DNA from: Microbacterium keratanolyticum
GTDB taxonomy: Bacteria; Actinomycetota; Actinomycetes; Actinomycetales; Microbacteriaceae
NCBI RefSeq assembly: GCF_016907255.1
Contig: NZ_JAFBBQ010000001.1
Coordinates: 496,001-560,000 of the forward strand
Direction: 5' to 3'
Length of the DNA: 64,000 nt
Shown: one piece after another, positions 26,036 to 32,697 of the stretch
Layout of the letters: each line of letters begins with the position of its first letter
Numbering within the stretch: the stretch's first letter is position 1
Made by a program: the position numbers and the translations under genes
Notes under the pieces: model-generated
What the model was told of the DNA's origin: nothing
Seen by the model: only the letters and a program-made list of their open reading frames with translations
The model's database searches: none

Positions 26036-27132
26036 CAGGCGCCAGCCCCCGCGACCGCATTCACGGCAGCGACGATCCGCTCCAGGTCATCCTGGCTCAG
26101 GGACGGGTGAACGGGCAGCGAGACGACCTCGCTAGCCGCGCGCTCCGTCTCCGGCAGCTCGAGTCCCGGCGCGTAGGGCGCCAGCGAGGGCAGGCGGTGG
26201 TTCGGGATCGGGTAGTAGACGCCCGCGCCCACGTTGTGCTCCTGCTTGAGAGCCGCGACGAAGCCATCGCGGTCGTCCTGCACTCGCACCGTGTACTGGT
26301 GATACACGTGCACCGCACCGTCGAGCACCGGAGGCACGATGACCCCCTGCAGGTGTGCGTCGAGGAATGCCGCGTTCGCCTGGCGCTGCGCCGTCCACGC
26401 GTCGACCTTCGTCAGCTGCACCCGACCGATGGCCGCGTGGATGTCCGTCATGCGGGTGTTGAAGCCGATGACCTCATTCTCGTACTGACGCTCCATGCCC
26501 TGGTTGCGCAGCAGCTTGACGCGACGCGCCAGCTCTGCGGTCGCGGTGGTGACCATGCCGCCCTCGCCGCTGGTCATGTTCTTCGTCGGGTACAGGCTGA
26601 ACATCGCGAACTCGCCGAAGGAGCCGACCGGACGACCGTCCAGCGACGCGCCGTGCGCCTGCGCGGCGTCTTCGTACAGTGCGACGCCGTGCTCGGCGGC
26701 GATCGCCTCGAGCTCACGCATGCGCGCCGGGTGCCCGTAGAGGTGCACAGGCATGATCGCCTTGGTCTTCGGCGTGATCGCCGCGGCAACGGCCGCCGGA
26801 TCCAGCGTGAACGTCTCCGGCTCGATGTCGACGAACACCGGAGTGCCACCCGCGAGCGCGACGGAGTTGCCGGTCGCCGCGAAGGTGAACGACGGCACGA
26901 TGACCTCGTCGCCCTCGCCGACGCCGGCGGCCAGAAGACCGAGGTGCAGACCGGAGGTGCCCGAGTTCACTGCCACCGAGGGACGACCCGGCACGAAGTG
27001 CGCCGAGAACTCCTCTTCGAAGGTGGCCACTTCCGGGCCCTGCGCGATCATGCCGCTGCGCATCACACGGTCAACCGCCGCGCGCTCTTCGTCACCAATG
27101 ATCGGCTTCGCCGGGGGAATGAACTCGCTCAC
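26035..27132 (-). CDS. DegT family aminotransferase, WlbC/WbpE-like
   Basis: A 365-residue PLP aminotransferase. The PLP lysine is in FSLYPTKNMTSGEGGM and the ring-nitrogen Asp in YEDAAQAHGASLDG. SLYPTKNM instead of the SFHPRK of the other DegT protein is the WbpE/WlbC form. Predicted to aminate the 3-keto uronic acid nucleotide to UDP-2-acetamido-3-amino-glucuronic acid. It begins with GTG overlapping the acetyltransferase stop. All three enzymes of this step series are contiguous and coupled. Confidence 0.9.
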   Translation of the reverse strand: MSEFIPPAKPIIGDEERAAVDRVMRSGMIAQGPEVATFEEEFSAHFVPGRPSVAVNSGTSGLHLGLLAAGVGEGDEVIVPSFTFAATGNSVALAGGTPVFVDIEPETFTLDPAAVAAAITPKTKAIMPVHLYGHPARMRELEAIAAEHGVALYEDAAQAHGASLDGRPVGSFGEFAMFSLYPTKNMTSGEGGMVTTATAELARRVKLLRNQGMERQYENEVIGFNTRMTDIHAAIGRVQLTKVDAWTAQRQANAAFLDAHLQGVIVPPVLDGAVHVYHQYTVRVQDDRDGFVAALKQEHNVGAGVYYPIPNHRLPSLAPYAPGLELPETERAASEVVSLPVHPSLSQDDLERIVAAVNAVAGAGA

Positions 27133-27740
27133 ATCGACTCCTTACTCAAAAGACCATCAGATTCCGAGTACCGATCTCCGGTATTCGGGCACACCCAAGA
27201 ACCCGCCTCGTCGCCCGCGACCAGCGGAACGCCGGCCTCGCCGACCCACGCGAGGCGTCGCGCGGGAACACCGGCGACGAGCGCGTACGGCGGAACATCC
27301 TTCACCACGACGGCTCCGGCCGCGACCGTCGCCCAGGCGCCGATCGTCACGGGAGCGACGCAGGTCGCGCGCGCACCGATGGCGGCGCCGCGCTCGATCG
27401 TGACTCCCACGGGCTCCCAGTCGTGGGCGCTCTTCTGCGAGCCATCAGCGTTGATCGCTCGGGGATACGTGTCATTGGTCAGGACGACCGCCGGACCGAT
27501 GAAGACACCGTCGCCGAGGATGGCCGGCTCGTAGACGAGGGCGTAGTTCTGTACCTTGCAGTTATCGCCCATCACGACGCCGGTGCCGATGTAGGCACCA
27601 CGGCCGACGATGCAGTTCTCGCCCAGCCGGGCCTGCTCACGCACCTGCGCCAGATGCCAGATGGAACTGCCCGACCCGATGACAGCATCAGGGGACACGT
27701 CGGCGGAATCAACGATTCGCACGCCAGACGATGAGGTCAT
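27129..27740 (-). CDS. Hexapeptide N-acetyltransferase, WbpD/WlbB-like
   Basis: A 203-residue left-handed beta-helix acetyltransferase. The repeats run from SPDAVIGSGSSIWHLAQV to RATCVAPVTIGAWATVAAGA, with the WbpD-type insert VLTNDTYPRAINADG before the last turns and a closing ALVAGVPARRLAWVG. It should acetylate the 3-amino group to give UDP-2,3-diacetamido-glucuronic acid. I chose ATG 27740, eight bases after GAGGAG, rather than the one six codons upstream. It is the first gene of the operon wbpD, wbpE, wbpB, flippase. A 15-residue C-terminal tail ending in SKESM is not part of the helix. Confidence 0.88.
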   Translation of the reverse strand: MTSSSGVRIVDSADVSPDAVIGSGSSIWHLAQVREQARLGENCIVGRGAYIGTGVVMGDNCKVQNYALVYEPAILGDGVFIGPAVVLTNDTYPRAINADGSQKSAHDWEPVGVTIERGAAIGARATCVAPVTIGAWATVAAGAVVVKDVPPYALVAGVPARRLAWVGEAGVPLVAGDEAGSWVCPNTGDRYSESDGLLSKESM

Positions 27741-27822
27741 GCGGGTCTCTCCTCGCACTGAGAAATGGGATTCGAGGATTCATCTTATCTGTTCGCTCCT
27801 GAATCCCTGCGAAGATAGGGGG

Positions 27823-28509
27823 GTGATTACCCCTGCTACCCCCGATACTCGCACGTGGGTCGTCGTCCCCCTGTACAACGAGGCATCCGTCATCACCGAC
27901 GTGATCCACGGGTTGCTCCCGTCATTCCCCAACGTCGTGTGCATCGATGACGGCTCTACTGATGGCTCCGCTGCGGCAGCACGCGCCGCGGGAGCACATC
28001 TGGTCGAGCACCCCATCAACCTCGGTCAGGGCGCCGCACTGCAGACGGGGATCGAATACGCGCTCTCTGATCCTGCCTGTGAATTCATCGTGACTTTCGA
28101 CGCCGACGGTCAGCACCGTGTCGTCGATGCCACCGGAATGGTCGCCACCGCCCGCGACGAGGATGTCGCGATCGTTTTCGGCTCGCGCTTTCTCGACGAC
28201 CGTACGAAGCCGGGGTGGATCAAGCGAGTCATCCTCAAGACGGCCGTCTGGGTCACCAATCTCACGACCAGCGTCAAGCTCACCGATGCCCACAACGGTC
28301 TCCGCGTCATCCGTCGCGACGCCGCCGAGCGCATCCACCTCAAGCAGGACCGCATGGCGCACGCGACCGAGATCGTCCTTCAGCTCGGCGACACCGGCCT
28401 GCCCTGGACCGAGTACCCCGTCGAGCTGCTCTATACCGACTATTCCAAGGCGAAGGGGCAGTCTGTGCTCAACTCCGTGAACATCCTCGTCGACCTGATC
28501 GTCCGGTGA
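27823..28509 (+). CDS. GT2-family glycosyltransferase, polyprenyl-phosphate type
   Basis: A 228-residue GT2 enzyme without membrane segments, of the dolichyl- or polyprenyl-phosphate sugar synthase type. VVVPLYNEASVITDVI opens the fold; VCIDDGSTDGSA and VTFDADGQHR are the two acidic metal and nucleotide motifs; NLGQGAALQTGIEYAL and AHNGLRVIRRDAAERI are typical of the group. The GTG at 27823 follows a G-rich tract. It is coupled (GTGA) to a DUF2304 membrane protein, the usual partner of this enzyme in actinobacteria. The pair probably makes a lipid-linked monosaccharide for extracytoplasmic transfer, by analogy. Confidence 0.87.
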   Translation: MITPATPDTRTWVVVPLYNEASVITDVIHGLLPSFPNVVCIDDGSTDGSAAAARAAGAHLVEHPINLGQGAALQTGIEYALSDPACEFIVTFDADGQHRVVDATGMVATARDEDVAIVFGSRFLDDRTKPGWIKRVILKTAVWVTNLTTSVKLTDAHNGLRVIRRDAAERIHLKQDRMAHATEIVLQLGDTGLPWTEYPVELLYTDYSKAKGQSVLNSVNILVDLIVR

Positions 28510-28892
28510 CCGGCATGTGGATTCAGATCGTCCTGATCGTCGGCGTTGTCGCCATCGGCGCCGTGTTCATGCGCCGCACAGGCGCAGACAGCCACCTGGC
28601 GATTCGCCGCATGCTCTACGGCGTTTTCGTGCTCGTCGCGGTGCTGTCGATCCTCTTCCCGCAGTGGCTCACCTGGGTCGCGAACCTCGTGGGCGTCGGA
28701 CGAGGCACCGATCTCCTGCTCTACGCGCTCGTGCTGATGTTCCTCGTGTTCGTCTACACGCAGTCGCGTCGCAACGCCGCCCAGCAGCGCAGCATCACGC
28801 TGCTGGCGCGCAAGCTCGCCCTGCTGCAGGCAGAGCAGGCGGGCACGCAGAGCGCGGATGCTGCCTCCGGCACCCCCTCGGATAAGGCCTAG
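28506..28892 (+). CDS. DUF2304 membrane protein
   Basis: A 128-residue protein with three hydrophobic segments (about residues 4-20, 35-52 and 65-84) and an Arg/Gln-rich cytoplasmic tail (SRRNAAQQRSITLLARK), matching the DUF2304 pattern. It begins with GTG four bases inside the end of the GT2 gene; an ATG three codons on is the alternative. The tight pairing suggests it anchors or regulates the synthase. Function is not established in the family. Confidence 0.82.
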   Translation: MTGMWIQIVLIVGVVAIGAVFMRRTGADSHLAIRRMLYGVFVLVAVLSILFPQWLTWVANLVGVGRGTDLLLYALVLMFLVFVYTQSRRNAAQQRSITLLARKLALLQAEQAGTQSADAASGTPSDKA

Positions 28893-28919
28893 CCCGCTCC
28901 GATCGAGGGACCGCCCGCG

Positions 28920-30899
28920 TCATTCGCAGGCGGTGATCTCCCAGAGACTCGCATCCCCGCGGCGTTCGACCAGTTCGAATCCCGGCTGTCGTTCGAAGTC
29001 GGTCATGCCTGGCATGACGTACTGCCCTGGCCCTGTGCTCCCGGGACCGAAGTCGAGTACATGGGTCGGGGAACCGTAGGCGGCCAGTGCCTCGCAGACG
29101 GCAGGGTCTGTGCCGGCGTCGCGCATGTTCAGCGCGAGCTCGTCCCACGCCTGCGACACAGGCGGGGACCACGTGCGCGGAATCACATCTCGTTGTCCGA
29201 GCACGTAGGCGAAGCCGATCCCCGTCGAGGGGTTGCCGATCAGCAGCGCATCCTCGGGCACGAGCTCCGGAAGCGCGCGCAGCAAGGTGTACTCGTCGGT
29301 GGACAGATAGGTGTCATCCGTCATTGCGTAGCGCGAGTAGCGGTCGGTCTCGGCAGCCACGCGGAGCAGGGAGACGGGAGCGATGGCGACCGTTGCCGCG
29401 CCCAGGAGCGCGACGAGTGCGAGAGCACCCCAGGAGAGCCGGTCCTCGGCCGTGGTGCCGCGCAGGCGCGCCGCAGCCGCACGCACCAGCACGGCCAGTC
29501 CGAGCGCGGCAAGAGGGATGACCACGAGCGGAACGATCGAGGCGAGCCGGAAGGAGTCTCCGTACCAGGGACCGGTCAGAACGCGCTTGAGAACACGGAT
29601 GTCGGTCGCGACGCTGAACACGTAGAGGAACGAGACCACTCCCCAGGCCACCGCAAGCCACCGCCATGCCTGTTGCCGCGCCGCCGCGAAGAGCCCCACC
29701 ACCATGAGGGCCGACAGCGCGAGGGCCGGGGGCACCTGGGAGTGGCTGTTCAGCAGGACGTCGAGTCCGGCACCGACGATGCTGCGGTAGGGCTTCCACA
29801 GCACAGGACCGGCCAGATAGGCCAGCACAGCCCAGACCCCCGCGAAGAGCGCCCAGCCTGCGCCAAGTACCCCCACGAGCAGACCGCGACGACGGTGTCC
29901 GCTGCGCCACACTGCGATCGCTTCACCACTGAGCCAGAGCAGGAGGAGGAGCCCCCAGACGAGAACCGACGAGGGCTGCGCGAGCAGGATACCCACGACG
30001 ATCACAAGCGCCGTGATCGTCGCCGTCCACGCCCCGGCACGCGGCGAAGGCGTGTCATCCTCGACACGGAAGTACGGCAGGATTCCCTGGCGTACGGCAC
30101 GGATCGCGAGCGCGAGAGCCGCAGGCACGAGTGCCAGCGACAGCGCGTAAGGATAGAGCACTCCCCACTCGATCATCAGCTGCGGGAACACGAGCAACCC
30201 GGCCGAGAGCGCAGCGGCAAGTGCCGTCACCAGCGCGTCGCCTCGGGACAGCTCGCGGGCGAGAAGCGCGATGCCCAACGGCCAGATCAGCGCCACGATC
30301 ACGAGCGCGACGAGATTCGCGGCTACGGGGATGAGCGACTCCGAGACCGCGACCAGCGAGGCCACGGCGTGCCACGCGGCCGGATAGAACGAGGAGGCAC
30401 CGAGCATCGAGGTGAGATCGAGCGAGGACGCGGACCCGGTCTCGGCGATCCAGCGCAGTGCGTTGAGGTGGAAGACGGCGTCGTTGGTCTGTGAGATCGC
30501 CGTCGGAAGGCCGACATAGGTCATGAGTCTCGCGGCGTTGAGCGCGGCTCCCACGACGAGACCAACGACGAGCAGGAGCAGCGAACGCCCGGGGGACGCG
30601 GTCGCGTCCGGTGCGATGCCGTCGCGGGGGCGCATCCTTCCGATCAGCACCCGCAGACCCAGCACAACAGCGGCGACGATCGCGACGCCGAGGCCCGCGC
30701 TCACCCCGTTCCAGGCAACGCCGATGAGCGGATACGCGATCGCCAGGACCGCGAGCAGCGCGACAGAGATGCCGGGCGCCGCTGCCGCGAGCACGAGCCC
30801 ACGCAACCGCAGGCTGAGACCGACGAGCGCACCGGGGACGAACAGGACGGCAACGGCCAGCAGGAAGAGGGGCGCCTGCGCGAGCCAATCGCCGATCAT
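28920..30899 (-). CDS. Large polytopic membrane protein (DUF6541-like)
   Basis: A 659-residue protein with roughly 12 to 14 hydrophobic segments over residues 1 to about 510, then a soluble C-terminal region of about 150 residues (ATDRYSRY-like start, DDTYLSTDEYTLLRALPELV, ending DASLWEITACE). It resembles the actinobacterial DUF6541 group, often encoded in glycan loci and similar in layout to GT-C glycosyltransferases. No catalytic motif can be named with confidence. Its ATG overlaps the ABC ATPase stop as ATGA, so it is co-translated with the exporter. It could be the transferase that adds a sugar outside the membrane. Confidence 0.78.
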   Translation of the reverse strand: MIGDWLAQAPLFLLAVAVLFVPGALVGLSLRLRGLVLAAAAPGISVALLAVLAIAYPLIGVAWNGVSAGLGVAIVAAVVLGLRVLIGRMRPRDGIAPDATASPGRSLLLLVVGLVVGAALNAARLMTYVGLPTAISQTNDAVFHLNALRWIAETGSASSLDLTSMLGASSFYPAAWHAVASLVAVSESLIPVAANLVALVIVALIWPLGIALLARELSRGDALVTALAAALSAGLLVFPQLMIEWGVLYPYALSLALVPAALALAIRAVRQGILPYFRVEDDTPSPRAGAWTATITALVIVVGILLAQPSSVLVWGLLLLLWLSGEAIAVWRSGHRRRGLLVGVLGAGWALFAGVWAVLAYLAGPVLWKPYRSIVGAGLDVLLNSHSQVPPALALSALMVVGLFAAARQQAWRWLAVAWGVVSFLYVFSVATDIRVLKRVLTGPWYGDSFRLASIVPLVVIPLAALGLAVLVRAAAARLRGTTAEDRLSWGALALVALLGAATVAIAPVSLLRVAAETDRYSRYAMTDDTYLSTDEYTLLRALPELVPEDALLIGNPSTGIGFAYVLGQRDVIPRTWSPPVSQAWDELALNMRDAGTDPAVCEALAAYGSPTHVLDFGPGSTGPGQYVMPGMTDFERQPGFELVERRGDASLWEITACE

Positions 30900-31648
30900 G
30901 CGTCGACCAGTGCGATGGCTCCTTCGACGGGGCCGTTGTAGACGACTTCGCCCTTGTCGATCACCACGCCGCGCGTGCAGAGCTGACGCACCATCTCCAT
31001 GTCGTGACTCACCACGAGCAGAGTCTTCTTCGCGGCGATGAGCTCTTCAAACTTGAGTCGGCACTTCTCACGGAACGGCGCATCGCCCACAGAGAGGATC
31101 TCGTCGACGAGCATGACGTCGAGCTCGACGTGGATCGCGACAGAGAACGCCAGGCGCATGAACATGCCCGACGAGTAGTGCTTGACCTCCTGGTCGATGA
31201 ACTCCTCGATCTCGCTGAACGCGACGATCTCGTCGTAACGCGCCTCGATCTCTTTGCGCTTCATACCGAGAATCGCGGCGTTGAGGAAGACGTTCTCACG
31301 GCCCGAAAGCTCAGGGTGGAAGCCGGCGCCGACCTCGATGAGACCAGCGACACGTCCGCGGGTGAGCACTTCGCCGGCGTCGGGTTCCATGACGCCGGAG
31401 ATGAGCTTGAGCAGTGTCGACTTGCCCGAGCCGTTGCGGCCCAGGATCGCGACGGACTCCCCCTCGTTGATGACGAGGTCGACGCCTTTGAGCGCGTCGA
31501 AGGTCGAACTCGTCTTCCGCCCGCGCACGAGCGAGACCATGGTGTCTTTCAGCGACAGGGCGTGGTTGAGCGTGAACGTCTTGCGGACGTCGTCGATGAT
31601 GATGCTGGGGCGAAGGCCGCCGACGGGCGGCTCGATTGCGGTGCTCAT
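30896..31648 (-). CDS. Polysaccharide ABC transporter ATP-binding protein, second exporter
   Basis: A 250-residue Wzt/TagH-type ATPase. Walker A GRNGSGKST at 70-78, signature YSSGMFMRLAF, Walker B DVMLVDEILSVGD and switch VVSHDMEM are all present. No glycan-binding C-terminal domain follows. It is only distantly similar to the ATPase at 901-1641 (different signature and N-terminus), so this is a second exporter and not a recent copy. Its start overlaps the permease stop (ATGA) and its stop overlaps the next gene. Confidence 0.92.
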   Translation of the reverse strand: MSTAIEPPVGGLRPSIIIDDVRKTFTLNHALSLKDTMVSLVRGRKTSSTFDALKGVDLVINEGESVAILGRNGSGKSTLLKLISGVMEPDAGEVLTRGRVAGLIEVGAGFHPELSGRENVFLNAAILGMKRKEIEARYDEIVAFSEIEEFIDQEVKHYSSGMFMRLAFSVAIHVELDVMLVDEILSVGDAPFREKCRLKFEELIAAKKTLLVVSHDMEMVRQLCTRGVVIDKGEVVYNGPVEGAIALVDA

Positions 31649-32595
31649 AGGTCCTGGGCAAACCTTCCCTCAAGGCGGCGGAACACCATCTGGCCGATCA
31701 GCAGCGTGCCGACCGCGATCAGGAACGTCCACAGGGTGTTCCAGGCGAGTTCAGGCGGCAGATCCATCATCGCAAGGCCGTCGTACCCCGGTGCAGAGAC
31801 GAGCCCCTCGGTCGCGGGACGCCACATCGCATAGTGGAAGAGCTCGACCCCCTGCGTGATGGGATTCAGCATGTAGAGATCCACGAGCCAACCGGGCCAA
31901 TGCAGCTTGTCGACGATGGCCATCTGCACGGCCGTCCAGGAGTACAGCACCGGCGAAGCCCACGTCGCGAGCAGCAGCAGCAGCTCGACGATGTTCTCCG
32001 CGTCGCGGAAACGGACGTTGATCGCGCCGAAGAAGATGCCGGTTCCCAGTGAGAACAGCATCACGATCACGATGCCGGCGAGGAGCGCGAGGATGCCGAG
32101 GATCGTCATGTGCTGGAACCAGCCGAGCAGGATGCACACGATGAACAGCAGCGCGAGCTGAGGCAGGAAGTGCACGAAGGAGACGATGACCGCCGACACC
32201 GCGAAGAGCTGTCGCGGCAGGAAGACCTTGCGGACGAGCGGTGCGTTGTTGACGATCGAGATCGTGGCGTTCTTGAATCCCTCGGAGAAGAGGTTGATCA
32301 CGACGATCCCCGAGAACAGATACACGGCGTAGTTCGGGATGCCGCGGTCGAGGTTCATGAAGATCCCGAGGACGACCCAGAACACCAGGAACTGGGCGGC
32401 CGGGCGCACATACGACCAGGTCCATCCCAGAACGGAGTTGCGGTAGCGGGTCGTGACGCCCGTGCGCACCAGCAGGTGCAGCAGGTAGCGCCACCGAATG
32501 ACGTCGCTCAGACCACGGCTGCGGCCGGGGGTCTCGAAATCAGAACGGGGCACGTTCTCGAAGTAGTTCGTGGTGCTGCTCACTGGCTCTCTCAC
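31645..32595 (-). CDS. Polysaccharide ABC transporter permease, second exporter
   Basis: A 316-residue ABC-2-type permease with six membrane segments. Family features are GVTTRYRNSVLGWTWSYVRP at the start of the membrane domain, the segment FLVFWVVLGIFMNLDRGIPN, the amphipathic GFKNATISIVNNAPLVRKVF, and the C-terminal MVFRRLEGRFAQDL. Two GTG starts, at 32595 and 32583, are possible; neither has a strong Shine-Dalgarno. An 11-bp inverted repeat lies 8 bases before the first. Operon order is permease, ATPase, DUF6541-like protein. Confidence 0.9.
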   Translation of the reverse strand: MREPVSSTTNYFENVPRSDFETPGRSRGLSDVIRWRYLLHLLVRTGVTTRYRNSVLGWTWSYVRPAAQFLVFWVVLGIFMNLDRGIPNYAVYLFSGIVVINLFSEGFKNATISIVNNAPLVRKVFLPRQLFAVSAVIVSFVHFLPQLALLFIVCILLGWFQHMTILGILALLAGIVIVMLFSLGTGIFFGAINVRFRDAENIVELLLLLATWASPVLYSWTAVQMAIVDKLHWPGWLVDLYMLNPITQGVELFHYAMWRPATEGLVSAPGYDGLAMMDLPPELAWNTLWTFLIAVGTLLIGQMVFRRLEGRFAQDL

Positions 32596-32602
32596 ACGGT
32601 CA

Positions 32603-32632
32603 ATCTGCGCGTCCCGGGATGGACGCGCAGAT
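32603..32632. repeat. Perfect 11-bp inverted repeat before the second exporter
   Basis: ATCTGCGCGTC and GACGCGCAGAT with an 8-base loop (CCGGGATG). It ends 8 bases before GTG 32595 of the exporter operon. No T-run follows on either strand, so an operator or an mRNA hairpin covering the start region is as likely as a terminator. Confidence 0.6.
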
Positions 32633-32662
32633 CATTGCCGTCATTCTATGGGTGCGGGCTGA

Positions 32663-32690
32663 CCGTGGCCGTTCAGGTGAGCGGCCACGG
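32663..32690 (-). terminator. Probable terminator of the FG-GAP gene
   Basis: CCGTGGCCG and CGGCCACGG form a perfect 9-bp stem around a 10-base loop, seven bases after the stop of the FG-GAP gene on the minus strand. There is no strong U-tract, which is common for terminators in GC-rich actinobacteria. Confidence 0.55.
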
Positions 32691-32697
32691 CGCCGCA

